Source: CADCWK01 sp965218235 (GTDB taxonomy: Bacteria > Chloroflexota > Chloroflexia > Thermomicrobiales > UBA6265). From it: a stretch of DNA of 64,000 nucleotides. Position numbers and translations under genes: made by a program. Location: positions 62,001 through 126,000 of the forward strand of contig OZ244595.1 in assembly GCA_965218235.1 (NCBI GenBank), in the 5' to 3' direction. Numbering within the stretch: position 1 is the first letter of the stretch; each line of letters starts with the position of its first letter. The notes below the pieces were generated by a model that worked only from the letters and a program-made list of their open reading frames with translations, was not told where the DNA came from and searched no databases. Below, in pieces: positions 36,544 through 45,255 of the stretch.

Positions 36544-37071
36544 ATGGACGACATTAGAAAGCCCATCGGGCGACGTACCGTGTTCGCCGGCGCGGCCGGT
36601 CTCGGCCTCGCCACACTGGTTGGCGGCACCATCGTTCGGGCCCAGGACACGCCGGACACCGGCGATGGCACTCCGGCGACCGACACCGACGGGACGACCG
36701 ACGGGACGTCGACGAATGAGGCGGAGGCAGGCGCCCGCTACGACGACTTCGTCAGTCGGCTGGCTGGCAATCTGGGCATCACCGATCCGAGCCAGGTCGA
36801 CACCGGGATCCGGACCACCCTGACCGATCTGGTCGACGCCCGACTCGCGGCCGGAGAGATCTCAGCGAACGACGCCGACGCGGCCCGAACGGCGATCGCC
36901 GACAGTCCCACCCCGCTCGGCGGACGCTTCAGAGTTGGCCATGGCGATGGTCCGGGCGGCTTCGGCCGCGGCCGGGGCGGCTTCGACCGTTCGGGGATGT
37001 CCGACCAGCCGGATGACGATACCGATGGCACCGACGAAACGTCCCCCGCGACTCCGGCGGCAACGGTTTAG
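36544..37071 (+). CDS. Tat-exported small Gly/Asp-rich protein
   Basis: A 175-residue protein with a twin-arginine signal (GRRTVFAGAAGLGLATLVGG, ending near VRAQ). A Thr/Asp-rich spacer follows, then a helical block (YDDFVSRLAGNLGITDPSQV through AARTAIAD) and a tail rich in Gly/Arg/Phe (GPGGFGRGRGGFDR) and Asp/Thr. The helical block resembles small periplasmic proteins of unknown role. It stands divergent from the two-component system with repeat sites between, so it may be their target. Confidence 0.75.
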   Translation: MDDIRKPIGRRTVFAGAAGLGLATLVGGTIVRAQDTPDTGDGTPATDTDGTTDGTSTNEAEAGARYDDFVSRLAGNLGITDPSQVDTGIRTTLTDLVDARLAAGEISANDADAARTAIADSPTPLGGRFRVGHGDGPGGFGRGRGGFDRSGMSDQPDDDTDGTDETSPATPAATV

Positions 37072-37107
37072 GCTCACTCGCGCAACGCCAGGCGATCAGT
37101 TCCCCTG

Positions 37108-37158
37108 GGAGACAGGGCCACCCCGAAGCCTGATGGGCTTCGGGGTGGCCCTGTCTCC
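37108..37158. terminator. bidirectional terminator with 23-bp perfect stem
   Basis: A 23-base perfect inverted repeat (arm begins GGAGACAGGGCC) with the 5-base loop TGATG, between the convergent ends of the Tat protein gene (stop 37071) and the APH-like gene (stop 37200). It can serve both transcripts. Confidence 0.8.
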
Positions 37159-37199
37159 GATTTCCCGCCGGGCCAACCCGCGGCGAGCGACTTTCGAGC

Positions 37200-38099
37200 T
37201 CAGGCCAGTTGCCGCAGCCAGCCACGAAATTCGCCCGCTACCGTCAGGGCAGTCGTGAGCCGCCGGCCGGCCGGGCCAGACGCGGCTTCGATCGCGCCTT
37301 CGACCACGGGCGGCGTTCCGGCCAGGAACTCGATGACCGTCCACAACTTCGCCAGGAACAGGTGCCGTGTCTCGATGCCTCCACCCTCACTTGACATCGA
37401 AACGTCAGCCGCTCGATAGGCGTCCCGAACACGATCGAACTCGTCCAGCGTTGGCAGACCAGGGAGGGTGATCGCGACGTCGAGCGCAGGGTGCCCGAGG
37501 CCAATGCGCTCCCAGTCCATCAGGACGAGTTCGCCGTCGCGCGCAAGGCCCCAGTTCAGCGGGTTCGGGTCGCCCGAGATCGGCCCCAGCGGGACGAACA
37601 GCGGCGCGGCCTCCTGACGCAGCGTCGCCAACCGTCGACCCAGGTCCGGATCGTTGCCGAGCCAGCGGAGCGCGGACTGACCCATCGGACCGGACCACGC
37701 TGGCTGAAACCGGGCCGGCAGGTCGTCAAGCGTCGCCGGTGGCAGGCGATGCAGACGGCGCAGCGTCGCCATCACCGCCGGGTCGGCCAACCAGCGTCCA
37801 AGGGGCAGCGGGGACGGAATGTCTTCCAGCAGCAACCAGGTCTCGTCGCCGGCCCTGACCACTCCATGGCAGTCGGGGATGCGGATCCCTCTGTCGGCGA
37901 AGACCGAGGCGAGGGTCAGGTAGACGCCCAGCTCGCTGGATGACGCGCCCACCTTGGCCACGAGCGTCCCGCCGGAACCAGCGACCCGAAAGACCCGGGC
38001 GCCACTCATCCCGCCCAACGGATCGGTCGTCAGCGGACGGCCGACGATCTCGATGTCATGGATGCGACCGCGAACCGCTTCCGGCATCGTCCCGGTCAT
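37200..38099 (-). CDS. APH-family phosphotransferase (kinase-like)
   Basis: A 299-residue protein with the aminoglycoside-phosphotransferase/choline-kinase fold. The nucleotide-binding Lys is in GTLVAKVG, the linker is LLLEDIPSPLPLGRWL, the catalytic loop is ISGDPNPLNW and the metal loop LVLMDWERIGLGHPALDVA. The usual His before Gly-Asp is Ser here (SGDPNPLN), but the catalytic Asp and the Asn are present. The substrate is unknown; resistance is not implied. Its ATG overlaps the stop of the amidohydrolase gene by four bases, so the two are translationally coupled. Confidence 0.88.
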   Translation of the reverse strand: MTGTMPEAVRGRIHDIEIVGRPLTTDPLGGMSGARVFRVAGSGGTLVAKVGASSSELGVYLTLASVFADRGIRIPDCHGVVRAGDETWLLLEDIPSPLPLGRWLADPAVMATLRRLHRLPPATLDDLPARFQPAWSGPMGQSALRWLGNDPDLGRRLATLRQEAAPLFVPLGPISGDPNPLNWGLARDGELVLMDWERIGLGHPALDVAITLPGLPTLDEFDRVRDAYRAADVSMSSEGGGIETRHLFLAKLWTVIEFLAGTPPVVEGAIEAASGPAGRRLTTALTVAGEFRGWLRQLA

Positions 38100-39322
38100 G
38101 CGTGGTCGGGCTCGATGTCGAGTAACGCCGGTGACACGCCATCGATGACAACGGGCTGGCCGTAGGCGATGACGGTCTGACGGACCGGCACCCCGGCGAC
38201 CACCTCCGCGAGGGTCTCGGCCGCGACGAGGACGACACTGGCCGGGGCACCGACCGCGAGATCCAGTCGCGGACCGGCGTCGATGAGGTTACCCTCTCGG
38301 CCCAGGGCGACGTTGAGAGCGAGCTTGAGGTCCTCGTCGCGGACGAAGATGTTCTTCCGGGCGAGCGTGCTGGTCAGCCGCAGGATGTCACCGTCGCCGA
38401 ACGGCGACCAGAGGTCACGGATCCCGTCTGTTCCCAGACCGAACCGGATATGTCGCTCGCCAATCGCTCGCAGCGGGAGGGCTGGCTGATTGACCGGCGT
38501 GACCGTCGCGAGGGCGATGTCGGCCCCGGCGAGCTGGTCGAGCAACGGCTGCTGCCGGTCGGCCGGGAGCTGGGCAAGCGCGAATCCGTGGGAGATCGTC
38601 ACCCGCCCCTGCATCCCGTGACGTAACGTCCGCTCGATGATGAGCTCGATCTGGAAGAGGCCGAGCTCGGCGGTGTCGTGGAGATGGATGTCCAGCGCGA
38701 CGCCGTGCTCCGTCGCCATCCCGAAGAGCAGGTCCAGCTGCCCGGCCGGATCGCGGTCGATCGAGCCGGGGTCGAGCCCGCCGATCACGCGCACGCCGTC
38801 ATCGACGGCCTGCCGGAGCAACCGGTCGACGCCCGGCCGCCGGAGGACGCCGTCCTGCGGGAAGGCGACCAGCTCGATCCGGATCGCTCCATTGAACGAG
38901 GCGACCGCTTCCCGGACGACCTCGATCCCGCGCAACCCGACGCCGGGGTCGACGTCGACGTGGGACCGGACATCGGTCGTGCCATGGCGGAGGAACTCGG
39001 CCAGTACCCGCCGAGTCGATGTGACCGACGGGAGGCCGAGTCGATGGCGCTCCGCCCGCTCGTAGGCGATTCGGCCCTCCGTCCCGGCAGCTCCACCGCC
39101 CGAAACCCACGGCTGGCCCCACCAACTCTTGTCGACGTGGGCGTGGGCGTTGACGAAGCCGGGTAGCGCCAGCAGACCACGGCCGTCGATGATTCGGATG
39201 TCGCGGCCGGCGGCCCGGCCGGAAAGGCCCGGCCCCATGGCCGTGATCGTGTCCCCCCGGATCAGGATGTCGACGGGGTCGTCGCCCATTGGCCGGACGT
39301 TCGTCAGGAGAAAATCGGTCAT
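38096..39322 (-). CDS. cytosine-deaminase-like amidohydrolase
   Basis: A 408-residue metal hydrolase of the CodA/AtzC-like branch. Metal ligands are His in VNAHAHVDKSWW, His in DIHLHDT, His in TISHGFAL and Asp in GLGTDGIRDLW. The N-terminal strand region (DFLLTNVRP) and the C-terminal strands (LVAAETLAEVVAG) form the composite sandwich. It probably deaminates or hydrolyses a heterocycle. GAAGG lies eight bases before the ATG. It is coupled to an APH-like kinase, which suggests a salvage or degradation pathway with a phosphorylation step. Confidence 0.9.
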   Translation of the reverse strand: MTDFLLTNVRPMGDDPVDILIRGDTITAMGPGLSGRAAGRDIRIIDGRGLLALPGFVNAHAHVDKSWWGQPWVSGGGAAGTEGRIAYERAERHRLGLPSVTSTRRVLAEFLRHGTTDVRSHVDVDPGVGLRGIEVVREAVASFNGAIRIELVAFPQDGVLRRPGVDRLLRQAVDDGVRVIGGLDPGSIDRDPAGQLDLLFGMATEHGVALDIHLHDTAELGLFQIELIIERTLRHGMQGRVTISHGFALAQLPADRQQPLLDQLAGADIALATVTPVNQPALPLRAIGERHIRFGLGTDGIRDLWSPFGDGDILRLTSTLARKNIFVRDEDLKLALNVALGREGNLIDAGPRLDLAVGAPASVVLVAAETLAEVVAGVPVRQTVIAYGQPVVIDGVSPALLDIEPDHA

Positions 39323-39366
39323 GGCAAGCGCCTTCTTTCGCGAGTAACTGACACGACTCTCCAGGA

Positions 39367-39885
39367 TCAGGTCGTCGGTCGAAGTCGGGCCATGGTGTAG
39401 GCGTCCGCGTAGGCACCGGCGGTGAAGGAGAAGTCACGCAACGTGCCTTCGATCGCGAACCCGTGCCGCTCGTAGAGCCGGATCGCGTGGGCGTTCACGC
39501 ACATCACCTCCAGTTCGATCCGGTGGATGTTGAGCCACTGGTCGGCCAGATCGATCGCGGCGGAGAGCAGGGCCGCGCCGATTCCCTGGCCCTGAAACGT
39601 CTGATCGACCGCCATCCCGAGGTCGGCGGCGTGGCGGCGCCGGGGTCGCGGGTTGACGTGCAGACTGATGCTGCCGACGACCTGGCCATCCAGCTCGGCG
39701 ACGAGCCGATGGAGATCCGGCGAGAAGGCGTTCGCGTACTCCTGCCGAGATGCCAGCGGGGTGTACGGGATCTGGAGCGTCCCCGGCACGACGCCGGGCT
39801 GGGCCAGAATGCGGCCCACGGCGTCGGCGTCGCCCGGCTCCTGGCCACGAATCACGATCTCGCCCACGGTCGCCCCCTCCCCCAT
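39367..39885 (-). CDS. GNAT-family N-acetyltransferase
   Basis: A 172-residue acetyltransferase. The acetyl-CoA loop is QTFQGQGIGAALLSAAIDLA (Q/R-x-x-G-x-G/A), preceded by the VVGSISLHVNPRPRRR strand and followed by IELEVMCVNAHAIRLYERHG. The pattern is closest to PhnO/RimJ-like or SpeG-like small acetyltransferases. The ATG at 39885 has GAGGA eight bases upstream; a GTG at 39867 with GGAGGGGG ahead is an alternative. The acceptor is unknown. Confidence 0.9.
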   Translation of the reverse strand: MGEGATVGEIVIRGQEPGDADAVGRILAQPGVVPGTLQIPYTPLASRQEYANAFSPDLHRLVAELDGQVVGSISLHVNPRPRRRHAADLGMAVDQTFQGQGIGAALLSAAIDLADQWLNIHRIELEVMCVNAHAIRLYERHGFAIEGTLRDFSFTAGAYADAYTMARLRPTT

Positions 39886-40068
39886 CACTACGATCCTCGA
39901 CGCATCCTGCCACAGGACAACCGGCGCCGGGAACGCACCACGTCGGGCAGAGCTTCCCCTGTTCCGAATCGGGTCGCCGATCCCACGTGGCACACTTCCT
40001 TCCAATGAAGGCTGGCAGGAACCGCCGGCATCCCAACACCCATCCACCAGCCCACCCGAGGACCACCC

Positions 40069-41157
40069 ATGTCGATCCAAGGTGCCCAGACGCCCGACGC
40101 CCCGCTCTACGACGAGGCGGCCCAGAGCTACGACGCGATCCTGTTCCTGTCCTTCGGCGGTCCGGAGGGACCGGACGAGGTCATGCCGTTCCTCGAGCAC
40201 GTCACCGCCGGCCGCAACGTGCCACACGAGCGGCTCGAAGAGGTCGCCGGGCACTATCAGCACTTCGGCGGCGTCAGCCCGATCAACGCCCAGAACCGGG
40301 CGCTGATCGACGCGCTTCGCGACGAGCTCGACCGGCACGGGATCGACCTGCCGATCTACTTCGGCAACCGCAACTCCGACCCGTTCGTCGTCGACACGCT
40401 GCGCCGGATGCGGGCCGACGGCGTTCAGCGCGGGCTCGTCTTCGTGACGTCGGCGTTCAGCTCCTGGTCCGGCTGCCGCCAGTACCGCGAGGACGTAATC
40501 CGGGCCCTGGAGGCGATCGACGACGGCATCGCCTTCGACAAGATCCGGGTCTACTACAACCACCCCGGCTTCGTCGAACCGATGGCCGACAACGTCCGGG
40601 CGGCACTGGCCCGCTTCCCCGCCGAGCGCCGGGCCGGCGTCGAGGTCGTCTTCACCGCGCACAGCATCCCGCTGACGATGGCGCAGGGCTCGGCCTATGA
40701 GGTCCAGCTGGCCGAGGGCTGCCGCCTGGTCGCGGAGGCGGCCGGCACCCCGAGCTACCAGCTCGCCTACCAGAGCCGAAGCGGCTCGCCCCGGACACCG
40801 TGGCTGGAGCCGGACATCGTCGAGGCGATGGACGCGCTCCACGCCGCCGGCCGCGACGACGTCATCGTCGTCCCGATCGGCTTCATCTCCGACCACATGG
40901 AAGTGTTGTTCGACCTCGACGAGGAGGCGACCGAGCACGCCCTCGCGACCGAAATGCGGATGGTACGGGCCGGGACGATCGGGACGGACCCGCGCTTCGT
41001 CAGCATGATCCGGGAACTCATCTCCGAGCGGATGACCGACCACCCGGACCGGGCGGCCCTAGGCAGCCGCGGCCCCAACCATGACATCTGCCCGCTGGAT
41101 TGCTGCCAGCTCGGCGTCGCCCCGCCCCGGATCACGATGCGGGCGACCGCGGGGTAG
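40069..41157 (+). CDS. hemH: ferrochelatase (coproporphyrin/protoporphyrin type)
   Basis: A 362-residue chelatase that inserts iron into porphyrin. Family markers are LFLSFGGPEGPDEVMPFL, GHYQHFGGVSPINAQNRALI, the catalytic His in FTAHSIPL and Glu in FISDHMEVLFDLDEEA. Cys136 (SGCRQYRED) and the late Cys341, Cys345 and Cys346 (ICPLDCC) form the four-cysteine set expected for the [2Fe-2S] cluster of actinobacterial-type enzymes. GAGGA lies six bases before the ATG. Coproporphyrin versus protoporphyrin cannot be decided from this window, which holds no other haem gene. Confidence 0.95.
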   Translation: MSIQGAQTPDAPLYDEAAQSYDAILFLSFGGPEGPDEVMPFLEHVTAGRNVPHERLEEVAGHYQHFGGVSPINAQNRALIDALRDELDRHGIDLPIYFGNRNSDPFVVDTLRRMRADGVQRGLVFVTSAFSSWSGCRQYREDVIRALEAIDDGIAFDKIRVYYNHPGFVEPMADNVRAALARFPAERRAGVEVVFTAHSIPLTMAQGSAYEVQLAEGCRLVAEAAGTPSYQLAYQSRSGSPRTPWLEPDIVEAMDALHAAGRDDVIVVPIGFISDHMEVLFDLDEEATEHALATEMRMVRAGTIGTDPRFVSMIRELISERMTDHPDRAALGSRGPNHDICPLDCCQLGVAPPRITMRATAG

Positions 41158-41235
41158 CGACCCGGAGCTGGCACTGGTCCTCCGGATAGGTTGGAAATGG
41201 TCCGGGATCGGATCGGGACCGTGACGATCTCGAAG

Positions 41236-41253
41236 CGTCACGTTTTCGTGACG
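41236..41253. terminator. small hairpin between hemH and the ABC exporter
   Basis: CGTCACG-TTTT-CGTGACG, 79 bases past the ferrochelatase stop and about 100 bases before the ABC gene. It could be a weak terminator or an operator. Confidence 0.4.
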
Positions 41254-41351
41254 TTCTGCCGCTAGGCTCGCATCTGCGTCGGCGCCGGCGTGGAATCTGC
41301 CTCCCGACCGTCGCCGTCCCAACCGTGTCGAGAACCGAGAGAGGGCCAGCC

Positions 41352-42410
41352 ATGACCGCTACCGAGACGCACCGCGAGATCAAACCACCGGTGACGTGGC
41401 CGCAGGGGGTGTCCCTCCCCAACCAGACCGGCGACGCGCCGGTCCTGAAGGTCAGTGGGCTGACCCGCCGCTTCGGCAACATCACGGCCGTCAATGGCCT
41501 CTCCTTCGAGGTTCGGGCCGGAGAGGTCCTCGCCTTCCTCGGGCCGAACGGCTCGGGCAAGTCCACGACCGTCTCGATGATCCTCGGGCTGATCCACCCG
41601 ACGGCCGGCAGCGTCGAGCTCTACGGGCACGACGTCCAGAAGGAGCCCGGCATCGTCGCGAAGAGCGCCGGGGCGATCATCGAGAACCCGGCCTTTTACC
41701 CATACCTCTCCGGCCGTGACAACCTGCGGGCCTTCGGAAAGGCACTCGGCAACGTCAGCGACGACCGGGTCGACGAGCTGCTCCAGCTGGTCCGGATGAA
41801 CGAGCGGGCCGGCGACAAGTACAAGACCTACTCGCTCGGGATGAAGCAGCGGCTCGGCATCGCGCTGACACTGCTACAGAACCCTGGCCTGATCATCCTC
41901 GACGAGCCGACCAACGGCCTCGACCCAGCCGGCCAGCGCGAGATCCGCGACTTCATCCCGGAGCTCGCCCGGCGCGGCCACGCGGTCCTGCTCGCCAGTC
42001 ATCTCCTCAACGAGGTCGAGCACGTCTCCGACCGGGTGATCATCATTCGCCGGGGCGAGATGGTCCAGCAGGGCCGGGTCCGCGATCTGGTCCAGAAGGG
42101 CGGCGTGATCGAGGTCCGGGTCGAGCCGCAGGAGGTGACTCCCGCCGTCGAGACGATCCGCCGGATCGGCGGAGTGACCAACATCCAGCCTGGCGAGCAG
42201 AACGGCGACATCGTCGTCAGCGCCGAGCCGCAGGTCGGCCGCGACATCAACCGCGCCCTGGCCGGGGTCGGAATCTGGGCGGCGGCCGTCGCGCCACGGG
42301 CGAACACGCTGGAGAACATCTTCCTGGAGCTTACCGAGGGTAGCTCACCGGGAGAGCAGGAGACTGGTCAGCGGAATCGCGGCCGGTTCGGCCGCGGCGC
42401 AAAGGCGTGA
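41352..42410 (+). CDS. ABC transporter ATP-binding protein (ABC-2 exporter)
   Basis: A 352-residue ATPase. Walker A is GPNGSGKS (about 64-71), the Q-loop region is GAIIENPAFYPYLSG, the signature is YSLGMKQRLGIA, Walker B is LIILDEPTNGLDPAG and the H-loop is LLASHLLNEVEH. An accessory C-terminal domain with V-R-V-E-P-Q-E strands is typical of drug or lantibiotic-type exporters (DrrA/BcrA-like). A GAGAGAGGG tract precedes the ATG at 41352 and decides the start. The permease gene follows on the same strand. Confidence 0.94.
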   Translation: MTATETHREIKPPVTWPQGVSLPNQTGDAPVLKVSGLTRRFGNITAVNGLSFEVRAGEVLAFLGPNGSGKSTTVSMILGLIHPTAGSVELYGHDVQKEPGIVAKSAGAIIENPAFYPYLSGRDNLRAFGKALGNVSDDRVDELLQLVRMNERAGDKYKTYSLGMKQRLGIALTLLQNPGLIILDEPTNGLDPAGQREIRDFIPELARRGHAVLLASHLLNEVEHVSDRVIIIRRGEMVQQGRVRDLVQKGGVIEVRVEPQEVTPAVETIRRIGGVTNIQPGEQNGDIVVSAEPQVGRDINRALAGVGIWAAAVAPRANTLENIFLELTEGSSPGEQETGQRNRGRFGRGAKA

Positions 42411-42476
42411 TCGCACAGCTCCGGACGTTTCCCTGACCGCACGAAGACCAGCCGTCCAAACCGATAGGAGCGCTTC

Positions 42477-43268
42477 ATGCTCGCCCTGCTCAACAGTGAG
42501 ATCTTCCGGACCGTCAAACGTCCCGTCACCTGGGTCATGCTGGCGATTCTCGTCGTCATCATCGCGGCGTTCTACGCCATCGTCTACTTCACCGTTGGGG
42601 ATCCGGCGACGAACGAAGCCCTCCGGCCCGACGCGACCCGGAACAACGGGTTCGCGATCGGCTCCGGGATCGCCACCATTCTCGTCATCGTCCTCGCCGC
42701 CCAGTCGATGGGCTCGGAGTACGGCTGGGGCACGATCCGGGCACTCGTCTCCCGGGCGAGCGGCCGGATCCCGCTGATCCTGTCCAAGCTGATCGTCCTG
42801 ACCGGGTACACCCTGCTCACGCTCGTCGTCACGGCGGCCGCGAGTGTTGGCTTCGCCTACCTGTTCGGGTCGCTCGCCAGCAACGACACGGGCGTATCCA
42901 GGAGCGAATGGGTCGATGTCCTCGAAGCCGTCGCGAGGGGCATGCTCTCCATCGGCGTCTACGCGATCATCGCGCTGGTCATCACGATCCTCTCCAAGTC
43001 GACGGCGGCCGGTATCGCCGGGGCGATCGCACTCAGCTTCCTGGAACAGGCGATCTGGGCCCTCCTTGGCGCCGCGTCCGACACGTTCCACACCGTCAGC
43101 GAGTACTTCATCTCCTATAACGTCACCGGCCTCACCTCGATCGGCTCCGATCAGGCTGTCGATGGCTTCGACGCGACTCGCGGCACGATCGTTCTTGCCG
43201 CCTGGCTGGTCGGCCTGCTGGCGATCGCGATCCTCGTCTTCCGGCGCCGCGACATCACCGCGAGTTGA
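42477..43268 (+). CDS. ABC-2 type transporter permease
   Basis: A 263-residue membrane protein with about six hydrophobic segments (for example WVMLAILVVIIAAFYAIVYF, GIATILVIVLAAQSMGSEYG and LAAWLVGLLAIAILVFRRRD). The amphipathic start (LALLNSEIFRTVKRP) and the E-Y-G-W-G-T-I-R motif are typical of BcrB-like permeases. AGGAG lies six bases before the ATG. With the preceding ATPase it should form an exporter of unknown substrate. Confidence 0.92.
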   Translation: MLALLNSEIFRTVKRPVTWVMLAILVVIIAAFYAIVYFTVGDPATNEALRPDATRNNGFAIGSGIATILVIVLAAQSMGSEYGWGTIRALVSRASGRIPLILSKLIVLTGYTLLTLVVTAAASVGFAYLFGSLASNDTGVSRSEWVDVLEAVARGMLSIGVYAIIALVITILSKSTAAGIAGAIALSFLEQAIWALLGAASDTFHTVSEYFISYNVTGLTSIGSDQAVDGFDATRGTIVLAAWLVGLLAIAILVFRRRDITAS

Positions 43269-43606
43269 TCGCATCGTTCACGCTGTTTGCCCGAAAGCTG
43301 GACCCACGATTGGGCCGGCTTCCGTGCCATCGGCGTTCCCCGGCCCTAAAGGAGTGGGCTCAGGAACGGTGTGGAGCATCCCATTGATACCGGCGATTCT
43401 AGAGGGTGACCGGTCGGGCGCTGATTCTGACAGTCGCTGCACGGAACGACACGCGGTCCAAACGCGAATGGGCTCCTGGCAGGGGACAGCTTTCGCATTG
43501 TTCAGCAATGGCATACTTGGTTCGATATCTTGCCGGCCAATCCGGTACTCCGCATCGAGGCCTCCCTACCAACCCCACTGCCACCTTCGAAAGGCCCAGC
43601 CCGAAC
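43269..43606. other. intergenic region after the ABC permease
   Basis: A 338-base spacer with no convincing gene. GGGCCGG and CCGGCCC (43313-43319 and 43340-43346) could form a weak terminator for the permease. Confidence 0.4.
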
Positions 43607-43885
43607 ATGGTCGACTCCACGACGACGTCCGTCCCTAATCCCCTCTGCGACATCGGCCGGACTCACCCCCGCGACCGCCACCGGATGCGCCCGGTCGAGG
43701 GCCGCGAGAACGTCTGGTACTGCCCGAAGCACGACCTCTACGCCGAGGTGATCGATTCGACGACGGCCGGCGGACTGGATCGAGGCGATAGCTTCCCCCT
43801 CTCTGATGGCACCCCTGGAACGGTCCTGCGGCACGGCGACGAGCGAGCCGGCGGGACGATCGTCTACGTCCGCTCGGAACGCTAG
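43607..43885 (+). CDS. small hypothetical protein
   Basis: A 92-residue soluble protein with conserved-looking Cys/His residues (NPLCDIGRTHPRDRHRMRP and ENVWYCPKHDLY) that could form a zinc site, followed by a beta-rich half (GTVLRHGDERAGGTIVYVRS). The nearest purine tract (AAAGG) is about 12 bases from the ATG, so the start is not firm. No family recognised. It lies 11 bases upstream of the LLM oxidoreductase gene. Confidence 0.55.
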   Translation: MVDSTTTSVPNPLCDIGRTHPRDRHRMRPVEGRENVWYCPKHDLYAEVIDSTTAGGLDRGDSFPLSDGTPGTVLRHGDERAGGTIVYVRSER

Positions 43886-43896
43886 CGGCCGCCGCA

Positions 43897-45036
43897 ATGC
43901 GTTTCGACATCTCCCTCAGCCACCACGACCTCGCCCGCGCCCAGGCGAAGGACGAGGTGCTCGGGAGCGAGCGGGCGAGCATGACACTGACGGCGCGGGA
44001 CCGGCTCGTCGCCCTCGCTCGGGCGGCCGAGGCCGGTGGGGCCAGGGCGATCTGGGTCAGTGAGGACCCAGAGGGCTGGGACGCCTTCGCCATCCTGACG
44101 CTGCTCGCGACGCAGACCAGCACGATCCGTCTCGGGACCGGTGTCACCAACCCGCTGCTCCGGCACCCCAACCAGATCGCCGCCGCGCTCTCGACGCTGG
44201 ACATCATCTCCGGCGGGCGGGCGTTCCTTGGGATCGGCCGGGGCGAGCCGGCCTGGTACCGACGGGGCCTCGGCGTCCCCGTTCCCTGGCAGCCGCTGGA
44301 TGGCCTGGCCCGGACGGTCGAGCTTCTCCGGGAATGGTGGCAGCCGCCGCACCGGGTCGAAGTGGAAGGTCCGATCGACGCGCACACCGTCTTCCCCGTC
44401 CGTAACTGGGAGCGGACGATCAACCCACTTTCGGATTCGACCGCCCCGCCGATCATCATCGCGGCGGCCGGACCGAAAGCGCTACGCCTCGCCGGAGAGG
44501 TAGCGGACGGTGTGCTGTTCAATGACCTCGCCAGCGACGCATACCTCGCCTGGGCAATCGGACTGGTCCGCGAGAGCGCGACGACGGTCGGCCGCGACCC
44601 GGCCGCCCTCCGGTTCACCTACGGCACCCGCGTCCTGATCACCGACGATCCGGCTCCGGCAATCGAGCGGATGAAATTCACCGTCGCCCTGATCAACGCG
44701 CTGCCCGGGATGGACCGGCAACTCGCTGGCGCGGGATTCAACATTCCCGATCTGATCGGCCGGATTCGGCGAACGCTGGGTAGCGACGAGCAACTCGCCC
44801 GAGGCGGCGGCTTCCCGGCACTGCGGAGCGGCGGCCGGCTCCGCGATGCCGCCCAACTGGTCCCGAGTGGACTGGTCCAACGTCTGAGCGTGATCGGGCC
44901 GGCGAACCACGTCCGGAACCGGCTTCAGAAGCTGGCTACCCTGGGAATCGACACTGTTCTGGTCCAGTTGCCAAATGGCTCTGAACCGCCCGAAGAGCTC
45001 CGGAAGCGTCTCGAGAACCTGCATCTGTTGTTGTAG
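43897..45036 (+). CDS. LLM-class (luciferase-like) flavin/F420-dependent oxidoreductase
   Basis: A 379-residue TIM-barrel monooxygenase-like protein. Typical segments are RLVALARAAEAGGARAIWVS, IRLGTGVTNPLLRHPNQIAA, TLDIISGGRAFLGIGRGEP and IIIAAAGPKALRLAGEVADG. Chloroflexota members often use F420, but the cofactor cannot be assigned. The substrate is unknown. It is 11 bases downstream of the small Cys/His protein, so both are probably co-transcribed. Confidence 0.92.
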   Translation: MRFDISLSHHDLARAQAKDEVLGSERASMTLTARDRLVALARAAEAGGARAIWVSEDPEGWDAFAILTLLATQTSTIRLGTGVTNPLLRHPNQIAAALSTLDIISGGRAFLGIGRGEPAWYRRGLGVPVPWQPLDGLARTVELLREWWQPPHRVEVEGPIDAHTVFPVRNWERTINPLSDSTAPPIIIAAAGPKALRLAGEVADGVLFNDLASDAYLAWAIGLVRESATTVGRDPAALRFTYGTRVLITDDPAPAIERMKFTVALINALPGMDRQLAGAGFNIPDLIGRIRRTLGSDEQLARGGGFPALRSGGRLRDAAQLVPSGLVQRLSVIGPANHVRNRLQKLATLGIDTVLVQLPNGSEPPEELRKRLENLHLLL

Positions 45037-45082
45037 TTGCATCCGGTCAACATGTACGGTCATGATCGTCGGCCAAAACCCA

Positions 45083-45088
45083 TATAAT
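45083..45088 (+). promoter_or_regulatory. consensus -10 box (TATAAT)
   Basis: A perfect TATAAT in this GC-rich setting, 168 bases before the PLDc_N-type gene at 45256. No good -35 box is visible at the expected distance. Confidence 0.35.
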
Positions 45089-45255
45089 GGAGACTGTCCG
45101 TACACCTTTCGTTAACCAGAAACTATGGAAGGTGCCAACCATCATGCGAGCGAAACCCAGCGACGTATTCGGGTTCTTCAATGGCAAAACCGCGAGGCGA
45201 ACTCCGCGTCACTGACGGTTTTCGGATACACTATCAGGGAGTGGAGGGGACGCCT

